From the NCBI RefSeq assembly GCF_000972495.1, contig NZ_LATM01000037.1:1-38099 (forward strand): 38,099 nucleotides of DNA, given 5' to 3'. The DNA comes from Hymenobacter terrenus (lineage in GTDB: Bacteria > Bacteroidota > Bacteroidia > Cytophagales > Hymenobacteraceae). Position numbers and translations under genes: made by a program. Shown piece by piece: positions 1 through 6,890 of the stretch; position 1 is the stretch's first letter, and each line of letters starts with the position of its first letter. The notes under the pieces were generated by a model. The model was not told the origin of the DNA. It saw only the letters and a list, made by a program, of their open reading frames with translations, and made no database searches.

Positions 1-15
1 GACGACCTTTTCCAT
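1..15 (-). CDS. possible start of a gene leaving the left edge
   Basis: A minus-strand ATG at 15-13 opens a frame of five codons (MEKVV) that runs off the window. An AT-rich stretch of about 100 bases lies upstream of it, as expected for a leader or promoter. Five codons cannot identify a product, and the start itself is a guess from position and base composition. Confidence 0.25.
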
Positions 16-121
16 GACCCTAAATTAACTCAAACAGCTTCTTAAACAAATACCACTATGGCTGAAAAGTAAAGATAGTATTCGTCGTTTGGTGCTTACT
101 CCACATTTCCTGAACAAGGCC

Positions 122-153
122 GGTGAAGCTGAGCTGCTTTGCTCAGCTTCACC
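122..153. terminator. 13-bp perfect hairpin, possible terminator
   Basis: The arms 122-134 and 141-153 are perfectly complementary around a six-base loop. The hairpin begins 15 bases past the stop of the minus-strand gene at 169, where a terminator is expected. Neither strand shows a strong T-run after the stem, so it may instead stabilise the 3' end of the mRNA. Confidence 0.4.
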
Positions 154-168
154 TTCCCGTTGCCCGGC

Positions 169-984
169 TTAGTCGCGTCCCTGGTCCACGCTGATGCCGC
201 CGTTGGTAGTCACGGCTTTCACCGCGACGCCCCCTTTGCCGAGGCTGGCAGTCAATTCCTTGTGAAACATGCCCGATTTGGTGACCGGCAAGGCCGTCCG
301 GATGTTGCCCATGTTGGTGCTGGTGAATAATTGGGCCGAATAATCCTGGGGCAGCTTCCAATGGATGCCGCCATTGGTGGTTTCCACGTCGAGGCCCTTG
401 CCGTCCCACTTGTTGCCGGTGAGGGTGATGTTCAGGCCGCCGTTCACGGTTAGGCCGCTCACCTGACCGCCCAGGCTGGCGAGCGACACGCCGCCGTTAA
501 CCGCGTGAAACTTGATGTCGGACTGCAGATTATCAAGGTGAATGCCGCCGTTAACCGTGTTGAGGGCCAGCGCCGTTTGCCGAGGCACGAATATTTCGTA
601 GCTCACGCTGTAATGCTCATCCTTGTCGGCAGATGTCGCCAGAATTTTATTATTCGCCGTGCTGATGGTCACGCTTTTCACCCGCGACTGAGCCTCGGCT
701 TCGCTGCTGGCCCAGCTCTGCACCTTAGCCCGAATTCGCACGTTCGAACCCGCCCAGCCGTGCACCGTGATACCGCCGTTGGCCCCCCCGTCGATGGTGA
801 GCGGCTGGCCCGTGGGGGCGCTCATGGTCAGGTCGCGGGTTTCGCAGAAGCGCTTGTTTTCGCCGTTGCGCCACGACCAGTTGCCCTCTTCACAGCTGAT
901 TTTGAACTGGGGCTCCGCGGCAGTTTGAGCGGCGGCCGAAAGTGCGCTGCAAGCAAGGGCAAGCGCGGAAATCAAGGTCTTCAT
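169..984 (-). CDS. secreted DUF4097-like beta-repeat protein
   Basis: The protein has 271 residues. Residues 1-19 form a signal peptide (short basic start, Leu/Ala-rich core, SAAAQ cleavage context), so it should be exported. From about residue 65 the chain carries recurring NGGI/NGGV motifs (for example DGGANGGITV, VNGGIHL, VNGGVSL, VNGGLNI, TNGGIHW, TNGGISV). Each is followed by a short beta-strand-like stretch, the pattern of DUF4097/adhesin-like single-stranded beta-helix or beta-roll proteins. The N-terminal part has two Cys (about residues 31 and 47) that could form a disulphide. It is a single gene with its own upstream space and a hairpin after the stop. The function of the family is not established. 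I infer a periplasmic or surface location only. Confidence 0.75.
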   Translation of the reverse strand: MKTLISALALACSALSAAAQTAAEPQFKISCEEGNWSWRNGENKRFCETRDLTMSAPTGQPLTIDGGANGGITVHGWAGSNVRIRAKVQSWASSEAEAQSRVKSVTISTANNKILATSADKDEHYSVSYEIFVPRQTALALNTVNGGIHLDNLQSDIKFHAVNGGVSLASLGGQVSGLTVNGGLNITLTGNKWDGKGLDVETTNGGIHWKLPQDYSAQLFTSTNMGNIRTALPVTKSGMFHKELTASLGKGGVAVKAVTTNGGISVDQGRD

Positions 985-1204
985 GGTGAATGAGAGTTGA
1001 AAGTGATTAATAAGGATGAAGCCAAACGAGCACTGGTGAACCCTACCGCAGTTTCAAATCAGAGGGCGGCTTGTGAATGGGTTACCGGCTATTTCTCGAT
1101 TCGTTACAAGCCCCGTTTTATTTTTTTATTGGCCGGCTACTGCCCACCTTCCGCCGAAATCGTCGTATGCCTTCATTCCATCCCTTTCCTCTCTAAATCT
1201 CCCT

Positions 1205-2182
1205 ATGGATACTGTAGCCGCCGGCGTCACCCAGCTGCGCATTCAGCGCTTTGTCAACGTGTATTTCATCGAAACCGGCACGCCCGGCGAGTGGGTCTTG
1301 ATTGACACCGGCCTGCCTGGCAGCACTAAAACTATTATTGCCGCCGCTGACAAGCTCTTTTATACGGGCTCTCACCCCGAGGCCATTCTCCTCACTCACG
1401 GCCACCTCGACCACCTCGGCTCGGCCCGCGAGCTGGCCGACCACTGGCAGGTGCCCGTCATCGTGCACCCGCTGGAACTGCCCTACGTCACCGGTAAGGC
1501 CTTCTACCCGCCGAACGACCCCACGGTGGGTGGCTCGCTGGCATTCATGAGCCGCTTTTTTCCGAAGCAACTGCCTAACCTGGAGGCGCGGGTGCAAACC
1601 CTCGACCCCAACGACTCCGGCGCCCCCTACCTCCTGAACTGGCGCTGGCTGCACGTACCGGGCCACGCGCCGGGCCAACTCGCCTTCTTCCGCGAAGCCG
1701 ACCGCACCCTGATTGGTGCCGATGCCTTTGCCACGGTTGACCACGACTCCATCCCGGCCCTGCTGCTGGACCGCCCCAAAATCAGTCGAGCCGGCACACC
1801 GTTCAACTACGACTGGGCGGCGTCCCGGCAATCGGTGCAATTGCTGGCCGATTTGGAACCCAAAGCCATTGGCTGCGGCCACGGTCCGGTTATCAAAGGC
1901 CCGGAGGCGGCGGCCGGGCTGCGGGCGTTGGCCGCCAGTTACCCCGTGCCCGCCAGCGGCCGCTACGTGAATGAGCCGGCCCGCACCGACGCCAACGGCG
2001 TAGAGCACCTGCCCCCACCTGCCAAGGATAAGTTACCATTGCAAGCGGCCATGATCGGAGCGGGTATTCTGGCCGCTGGAACGGCGTGGCTACTCACCGG
2101 TGGCCGGCGGCGCGGTAAAAAGAAGCCCGCCGTCGCGCCGCCGAAGCCCCAACTTCCTTACCGGCGCGGCGTGGGCAGCTAA
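1205..2182 (+). CDS. MBL-fold metallo-hydrolase with C-terminal membrane anchor
   Basis: From ATG 1205 the product has 325 residues. The frame is open upstream to 1073, but the conserved part begins at MDTVAAGVTQL, so I chose 1205. The zinc motif THGHLDHLG (HxHxDH) lies near residues 64-72. It is followed by HVPGHAPGQLAFF, GADAF and GCGHGP, the downstream His/Asp ligands of the metallo-beta-lactamase fold. The closest general type is the glyoxalase II / broad MBL hydrolase group, and the substrate cannot be read from the sequence. The C-terminus has one hydrophobic segment (MIGAGILAAGTAWLLTGG) followed by an Arg/Lys tail. This suggests a tail-anchored protein with the catalytic domain outside the membrane segment. 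There is no clear N-terminal signal peptide, so the catalytic domain is probably cytoplasmic. No operon partner is evident. Confidence 0.85.
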   Translation: MDTVAAGVTQLRIQRFVNVYFIETGTPGEWVLIDTGLPGSTKTIIAAADKLFYTGSHPEAILLTHGHLDHLGSARELADHWQVPVIVHPLELPYVTGKAFYPPNDPTVGGSLAFMSRFFPKQLPNLEARVQTLDPNDSGAPYLLNWRWLHVPGHAPGQLAFFREADRTLIGADAFATVDHDSIPALLLDRPKISRAGTPFNYDWAASRQSVQLLADLEPKAIGCGHGPVIKGPEAAAGLRALAASYPVPASGRYVNEPARTDANGVEHLPPPAKDKLPLQAAMIGAGILAAGTAWLLTGGRRRGKKKPAVAPPKPQLPYRRGVGS

Positions 2183-2388
2183 GGCTGTGGCACCAACGTC
2201 CCCAGCCCGGCCACCTTCGAACACCGTCCCAAAATCTAACAGCAAGCCCACGAGGCACACGTCAGCTCCAGGCAGCTTGGCGGCACGGCTGATGAGGTCA
2301 CACAGTAGCACGGATTTAGAAGGATTAGAACAACTTAACGGATTAGACTGCGAGCGAGAATAGAGTAGCGCAGGCTGGGAATACCTCA
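2183..2388. other. gene-free stretch after the MBL gene
   Basis: I see no convincing gene here. The open frames are continuations or shadows. Around 2310-2350 there is a run of AACGGATT/GGATTAG-type words similar to those in the palindromic element at 25975-26172, possibly a decayed copy of an intergenic repeat. Confidence 0.4.
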
Positions 2389-2470
2389 GAACGTCATGCT
2401 GAGCCTGCCGAAGCATCTCTACTGCGTCGCTAGGCTTCCCTCTCCGCAAAAGAGGGGCCGGGGGTAAGGT
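2389..2470. repeat. dispersed intergenic repeat
   Basis: Two short modules lie side by side. The first (2389-2422, reading AACGTCATGCTGAGC then GAAGCATCTCTAC) is a sequence I recognise as scattered through intergenic DNA of Hymenobacter-like genomes. Its spurious minus-strand translation contains the tell-tale peptide VEMLRQAQHDV. The second (2433-2470) is a C/G-rich module containing the small inverted repeat CCCTCT/AGAGGG and a GGCCGGGGGTAAGG tail, also a common intergenic type. No transposase is present. Recognition is from memory of such repeats and was not checked by a search. Confidence 0.55.
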
Positions 2471-2571
2471 TCAACGATTACCTGCTAAGGTTTAAAGGTC
2501 CTTACCGCAAAGGTGGTATGGTTTTACCTTGTGCGGTGATGTCGTATTTTCGATTTATTGATTTCACCCCC

Positions 2572-3063
2572 ATGCTTAATCGTTGCTACGGCAGTTTCGT
2601 GCTGCTGACGTGTTTTCACTTTGCTGCCCACGCCCAAACGCCGGGGCCGCTGCCTGGGTTTTATACGAGCTACCAATACACGGCCTACACTGTGTATGAC
2701 ACCACCAGTCCGGACGAGCCCACCCAGGTACGCGGCGTGGGCGGCACGCTCACCCTGCGTCCGGACGGCACCTACGAGAAGCACCTGAGCATTGTCGCCC
2801 CCAGCGGCCCCCACTATTTCAACCAAGCCGGCCGCTTCACTCTCACCAGCGACAGCATCCGTTTCACCTTCACCGACCTGAAAGGTACTGATGTGCAGCG
2901 GGGCACCTTTAAGTTCGACCCCGCCAGTAAGCACCTTACCATCACCATCCTTGGCTATCCGACTGGCAATAAAGGCGTGTATGAGCTAGTAGCCGCAGCA
3001 CCCAAAGCGCGGCCCGTGCCCACGGCATCTTCTGCCAAGCCCGGCAAAAAGCGCCGCCGCTAG
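2572..3063 (+). CDS. small secreted protein, lipocalin-like
   Basis: From ATG 2572 the product has 163 residues. The open frame reaches back to 2518, but starting at MLNRCYGSFVLLTC gives a standard signal peptide ending at AHAQ, about residue 22. The mature part (PGPLPGFYTSYQY..., GGTLTLRPDGTYEKHL, GRFTLTSDSIRFTF, RGTFKFDPASKHLTI) has alternating beta strands. The layout G-x-Y ... L-x-D-G-T-Y-x-x ... G-x-W/F-x-L-x-x-D-x-I is seen in lipocalin-like or copper-resistance-type small barrels of Bacteroidota. The tail is basic (KPGKKRRR). No catalytic residues are apparent, and the gene stands alone. Function unknown. Confidence 0.7.
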   Translation: MLNRCYGSFVLLTCFHFAAHAQTPGPLPGFYTSYQYTAYTVYDTTSPDEPTQVRGVGGTLTLRPDGTYEKHLSIVAPSGPHYFNQAGRFTLTSDSIRFTFTDLKGTDVQRGTFKFDPASKHLTITILGYPTGNKGVYELVAAAPKARPVPTASSAKPGKKRRR

Positions 3064-3116
3064 CCCGGCCCTTCCGCGGTATTTGGCGGCCCCCGCCCCT
3101 TCTGGCTAACTTGCAG

Positions 3117-3158
3117 GCCGTTTCGACCGCTCCATTCTACGCAAGTGTCCGAAACGGC
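3117..3158. other. inverted repeat in the 5' region of the yebC-type gene
   Basis: A 9-bp perfect inverted repeat (GCCGTTTCG at 3117-3125, CGAAACGGC at 3150-3158) with a 24-base loop lies between the secreted-protein gene and the YebC-family gene. It could be a weak terminator for the former (no T-run) or an operator for the latter. The following bases to 3186 are an AT-rich CTAACTGTTAACTGCTAA run, another common intergenic motif style. Confidence 0.3.
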
Positions 3159-3193
3159 TCATTGCTAACTGTTAACTGCTAATTGACCCCACT

Positions 3194-3928
3194 ATGGGAC
3201 GCGCATTCGAATTTCGCAAAGGCCGCAAAATGAAGCGGTGGGATAAAATGTCGAAAGACTTTACCCGCATCGGTAAGGAAATTGTGATGGCTGTGAAAGA
3301 AAATGGCCCCAACCCCGACACCAACGCCCGCCTGCGCGCCGCCATGCAAAACGCCAAAGGCGTGAACATGCCCAAAGACCGGGTGGAAGCAGCCATCAAG
3401 CGCGCCAGCAGCAAGGAAGAAAAAGATTACCAAGAAGTTGTATACGAAGGTTACTTGCCCCACGGCGTGGCCGTCGTCATCGAAACCGCCACCGACAACC
3501 CCACCCGCACCGTTTCCAACGTGCGCCTCATCTTCAACCGCAACGAAGGCACGCTCGGCACTGCCGGCTCTTCCGACTACACCTTCACCCGTAAAGGCGT
3601 GTTCAAGCTGGCCGCCGAAGGCCTCGACCGCGACGAACTGGAGCTGGAACTCATCGATTTCGGGGCGGAGGATGTGTACGAAACCACCGAAGAAGACGAG
3701 CACGGCACCGAGCATAAGTATATCGTGGTCGAAACTGCCTTCACCGACTTCGGTCAGATGCAGAAAGCGCTTGAGGCCCAGGGCCGCCACGTGGTCAGCG
3801 TCAACCTCCAACGCGTGCCCAACACCACCGTCGCGCTCAACGACGAGCAATTGGATGAGATAATGACCATCATCGAAAAGTTCGAGGACGACGAGGACGT
3901 ACAGGCAGTGTATCATACCGTTGGGTAG
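3194..3928 (+). CDS. yebC: YebC/PmpR-family regulatory protein
   Basis: The product has 244 residues, the normal length for the family. The N-terminus (MGRAFEFRKGRKMKRWDKMSK, then FTRIGKEIVMAVKENGPNPDTNARLRAAMQNAKGVNMPKD taken in parts) is the conserved YebC helical domain. It is followed by IKRASSKEEKDYQEVVYEGY and the G-V-A-V-V-I-E-x-x-T-D-N-x-x-R-T block of the second domain. The C-terminus ends in an acidic EKFEDDEDVQAVYHTV motif, also typical. Family members are cytoplasmic. They are reported either as DNA-binding regulators or as translation factors that relieve ribosome stalling at proline runs, so the exact role here is open. The ATG at 3194 gives the conserved MGRAFE start. It appears monocistronic. 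Confidence 0.95.
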   Translation: MGRAFEFRKGRKMKRWDKMSKDFTRIGKEIVMAVKENGPNPDTNARLRAAMQNAKGVNMPKDRVEAAIKRASSKEEKDYQEVVYEGYLPHGVAVVIETATDNPTRTVSNVRLIFNRNEGTLGTAGSSDYTFTRKGVFKLAAEGLDRDELELELIDFGAEDVYETTEEDEHGTEHKYIVVETAFTDFGQMQKALEAQGRHVVSVNLQRVPNTTVALNDEQLDEIMTIIEKFEDDEDVQAVYHTVG

Positions 3929-4006
3929 GTTTTCTGCCGCGTCATTAGTGGCTGGGGGCTGGCCGTGGCTTTCTGCTCCGTTATTTTGAGCTGCTAGCCA
4001 GCCTCT

Positions 4007-5104
4007 ATGTCCGCCAACATCCCGCCGATTGCCTACCGCCCCACCCTGAATGGCGTGCGCGCCATCGCGGTGTGGCTGGTAGTGTTTGGGCACTGGGCCC
4101 GCCTGCCGTTTCCGGTGGGGGAAATGGGCCGCATCACCTTTTTTGTGCTCAGCGGCTACCTTATTTCCGGCATCATCTGGAAGCAGCGGGTACATTCCGG
4201 CGCCTCCGGCCCGTGGTGGAGCCGCCTGCGAACCTTCTACCAACGGCGGATACTCCGCACCCTGCCACCGTACTATGCCGCCCTGGCCCTGGGTGCGCTG
4301 CTGCCTCTGGCCACGCTTCATGAGTATCCCGGCTGGTTCATTCTGCCTTTCTCCAACGTGCTGTTCTACCGCCTCCAGCACTGGGGCGAAGGCGTGGGCC
4401 ATTACTGGACCATGGCCGTGGATGAGCAGTTCTACCTCATCTGGCCGTTTCTTTTAGGCTTGGTGGGTCAGCGGGTCAGCACACTCCTGGCGGTAGCATT
4501 GGCTGGTCTGCTATTTCGCGTAGCATGGAGCGCCTGGATCACCTCCAATTTCGTGCTTGTACTACTCCCCTCCTGCCTCGATATGTTCGCATTGGGAGCC
4601 ATTTTACGCATCACCGAGCATCACGGCCGCGTCCAGCAGTTGGCGCGGGGCCAGTGGGTGTTGCTGGCCTGGCTGGGCTGGGTAGGGCTTTGGGGAATTA
4701 CCCACCTCACCGATGCCCACGCACTGTGGCTGCTTACCTACACCAGCGCTGGCAGCGGGGCCGCTTTCCTCACGCTAGCCTGGGTAATGCGGCAGCCAGC
4801 AGCGGATTATGACCCAGGCAATTCCTTCTTATTGAACCCGTTCTTGCAATGGGTGGGCCTACGTAGCTACGGTTGCTACCTCTACCACCTGCTCCTACCC
4901 GTGTTCTACCAGCGGGCGGTATTCCGCCTGTTTCCCCTCAATAGCCCGCACGGCGCCGACCTGCGGGCCTTCTGGCTAAGTCCCCTAGCGACGGTCGCGG
5001 TCCTCACTCCGCTCCTGATAGCCTTGGCTGCCCTTTCCTGGAACCTGCTCGAATCCCCATTGAATCGTTGGAAAGACCGGCTTTCCTACACGACTTCTGA
5101 GTAA
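4007..5104 (+). CDS. membrane acyltransferase, acyltransferase-3 (OafA/YrhL) family
   Basis: The 365-residue protein has about ten hydrophobic segments. Family signatures occur in order: the N-terminal NGVRAIAVWLVVFGHW with the His proposed to be catalytic, FFVLSGYLISGIIW, the basic R-x-R-R-I-L-R-T-L-P-P-Y-Y loop, and HYWTMAVDEQFYLIWP (the W-T-x-x-x-E/D-E-Q-F-Y motif). Such enzymes transfer acetyl or other acyl groups to surface sugars (O-antigen, exopolysaccharide, peptidoglycan) at the inner membrane. The substrate cannot be deduced because no sugar-biosynthesis genes are adjacent. The gene ends about 120 bases before the large hairpin that it shares, tail to tail, with ftsZ. Confidence 0.9.
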   Translation: MSANIPPIAYRPTLNGVRAIAVWLVVFGHWARLPFPVGEMGRITFFVLSGYLISGIIWKQRVHSGASGPWWSRLRTFYQRRILRTLPPYYAALALGALLPLATLHEYPGWFILPFSNVLFYRLQHWGEGVGHYWTMAVDEQFYLIWPFLLGLVGQRVSTLLAVALAGLLFRVAWSAWITSNFVLVLLPSCLDMFALGAILRITEHHGRVQQLARGQWVLLAWLGWVGLWGITHLTDAHALWLLTYTSAGSGAAFLTLAWVMRQPAADYDPGNSFLLNPFLQWVGLRSYGCYLYHLLLPVFYQRAVFRLFPLNSPHGADLRAFWLSPLATVAVLTPLLIALAALSWNLLESPLNRWKDRLSYTTSE

Positions 5105-5223
5105 GAAACTACCAGTTCCAATCCACATTCTCAACTTGTAAAAGTCCTTTTTTCGGCACTAAGCTCTAGTACTCAAGCAACTGTTCAACTCAGGTCAGAT
5201 ACTAACCAAATAGACATTAAAGT

Positions 5224-5290
5224 TAATTTTCAAACCAGAAAGGGCCGCTGCTGATATTCTCAGCAGCGGCCCTTTCTGGTTTGAAAATTA
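5224..5290. terminator. 31-bp perfect hairpin, bidirectional terminator of acyltransferase and dcw cluster
   Basis: The arms 5224-5254 and 5260-5290 are perfectly complementary, with the five-base loop TATTC. The core is GC-rich (AGGGCCGCTGCTGA) and the outer part is AT-rich, so either strand yields a GC stem followed by a T-rich segment (TTTGAAAATT on plus, TTTGAAAATTAACTTT on minus). It lies between two convergent genes, 9 bases after the ftsZ stop. A long extended stem at the end of a 17-kb cluster fits a strong shared terminator. Confidence 0.85.
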
Positions 5291-5299
5291 GCAAATTAC

Positions 5300-6784
5300 C
5301 TAGTCCACATTGTCATGCAAGAAGCGGTTATCTCCTAGTAATTCATTATCGTCTGACAAGTTAAACCGCGAGATATTCTGCGCAGAACTAGGCTCCACAT
5401 TCTCCAGCTTCACCTGCCGGCGAAGGTAAGCGGGCGTGTCATATTGGGCTACTGCTTCGGGTGGCAAGCCATTGCTTAGCTCTTGCAGACGGCGGCGGCG
5501 CTCCAAAGCCTGCGCATCCAGGGCCGGGCGGGGCCGGGTGGTTTCCGGGGTACTGGTCGGCGTATTCGAAGTCAGCACCGGTTCGCCGGGCGCGCTGGCG
5601 GGGATACCAGCGAGTGGGGGCGCATTATGTGCCGCAGGACCGTTCAAGTCGAACGTTATCCGAGCGGGCTCAGAGGCTGGGGTCCCGAAGCTGGGCACAA
5701 AAGGTGCGGTTGGGTTGCCAGCAACCGGAGAAGTGGGTACTACGGGCGTTGGGGCAGTTTCAACCGGTGCAGCAGCGACCTCCGTGTTACTCACTCCCGG
5801 CGTATTAATGGAGTGCGCATCACGGGCAAAGCCCGTCGCAATCACCGTCACGCGAATATTCTGGCCCAGCGAGTCGTCGATGCCGTGGCCGAAAATCATT
5901 TCCGCGTCCTGGCCAGCTTTCTCCTGGATGTACTCCGTAATTTCGGTCAGCTCGTCCATTTCCAGCTCGTGCTCGGCACCCGACATGATGGAAAGCAGTA
6001 TTTTCTGCGCACCCTGAATGTCAGTGTTGTTGAGCAGGGGCGAGTTCAGGGCTTCCTCGGCGGCACGGCGGGCGCGGTTTTCGCCTTCGGTCATGCTGCT
6101 GCCCATTACGGCGGCGCCACTGTCCTTCATCACCGTTTTCACGTCTTCAAAGTCGACGTTCACATCCGCCGTCACCGTGATGATTTCAGCAATCGACTTG
6201 GCTGCCGTAGTCAAGACCGTATCGGCCTTGGCAAAGGCGGCGCTCATCGTAAGGTTGCCGTAAATCTGGGGCAGCTTGTCGTTGAGAATTACCAGCACCG
6301 TATCGCAGTGCTCACTCAATTCCTTGATGCCCAACTCGGCCTGAAGCCGCTTTTTCTTACCTTCAAACAAGAATGGCGCCGTCACGATGCCAACGGTCAG
6401 GATGCCCAGCTCCTGCGCTACTTGCGCAATCACCGGGGCTGCCCCCGTGCCGGTACCACCACCCATTCCGGCCGTGATGAACAGCATTTTGGTGCCATGG
6501 TTCAGCAGTTCGCGGATTTGCTCTTTGCTCTCGATGGCCGCTTGGCGGCCACGCTCGGGCTTGGCGCCCGCGCCCAGCCCTTCGGTCAGGTCAACCCCAA
6601 TCTGGAGTTTATTGGGCACCGTGGAGCTTTGCAAGGCCTGATGGTCGGTGTTGCAAATAATAAACTCCACGTCCTTGATGCCCTGCTTATGCATGTGCTT
6701 CACGGCGTTGGAGCCACCACCACCCACCCCAATTACCTTGATGATGGACTTATTCTGGGCTGGAATATCGAATTTGTAATTCAT
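5300..6784 (-). CDS. ftsZ: cell division GTPase FtsZ
   Basis: The 494-residue protein forms the cytokinetic ring. The nucleotide loop GVGGGGSNAV is at residues 19-28 and the tubulin signature GMGGGTGTG at 106-114. The T7-loop region (NVDFEDVKTVMKDSGAAVMG) follows. Residues from about 325 to 445 are a Pro/Thr/Ala-rich linker. The motif TPAYLRRQ, about 40 residues before the end, corresponds to the conserved C-terminal peptide (PAFLRK-like) that binds FtsA and other partners. Here it is not terminal: an acidic extension ending in FLHDNVD follows. It is the last gene of the dcw cluster, separated from ftsA by about 106 bases of AT-rich inverted repeat and followed directly by the long terminator. 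Confidence 0.98.
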   Translation of the reverse strand: MNYKFDIPAQNKSIIKVIGVGGGGSNAVKHMHKQGIKDVEFIICNTDHQALQSSTVPNKLQIGVDLTEGLGAGAKPERGRQAAIESKEQIRELLNHGTKMLFITAGMGGGTGTGAAPVIAQVAQELGILTVGIVTAPFLFEGKKKRLQAELGIKELSEHCDTVLVILNDKLPQIYGNLTMSAAFAKADTVLTTAAKSIAEIITVTADVNVDFEDVKTVMKDSGAAVMGSSMTEGENRARRAAEEALNSPLLNNTDIQGAQKILLSIMSGAEHELEMDELTEITEYIQEKAGQDAEMIFGHGIDDSLGQNIRVTVIATGFARDAHSINTPGVSNTEVAAAPVETAPTPVVPTSPVAGNPTAPFVPSFGTPASEPARITFDLNGPAAHNAPPLAGIPASAPGEPVLTSNTPTSTPETTRPRPALDAQALERRRRLQELSNGLPPEAVAQYDTPAYLRRQVKLENVEPSSAQNISRFNLSDDNELLGDNRFLHDNVD

Positions 6785-6795
6785 ACTTTTTACTT

Positions 6796-6888
6796 ATGAA
6801 TTATAAATTGCAAGTTATGAATTAATTGTGAGAAATAGCCCAAATGGGAATATTAACTCCTAATTCATAACTCGTAATTTACAATTAT
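6796..6888. repeat. AT-rich inverted repeat between ftsA and ftsZ
   Basis: The left arm is 6796-6824 (contains AAGTTATGAATTA) and the right arm is 6861-6888 (contains TAATTCATAACTCG). They are inverted copies with about four mismatches in 26 bases, separated by a 36-base spacer. The element fills the ftsA-ftsZ spacer. The same TGAATTA/TAATTCA words occur between crtI and crtB. It may be an intergenic repeat or an mRNA processing or stability hairpin. Confidence 0.6.
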
Positions 6889-6890
6889 CT

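Noticed and set aside
3194..3928. Calling the YebC-type protein a specific transcription factor
   Set aside because: The family has both regulatory and translation-factor reports, and nothing in the sequence or context decides.
5483..6799. 438-codon plus-strand open frame opposite ftsZ
   Set aside because: It is the antisense shadow of a highly conserved gene with strong codon bias, has no family-like motifs and no start context.
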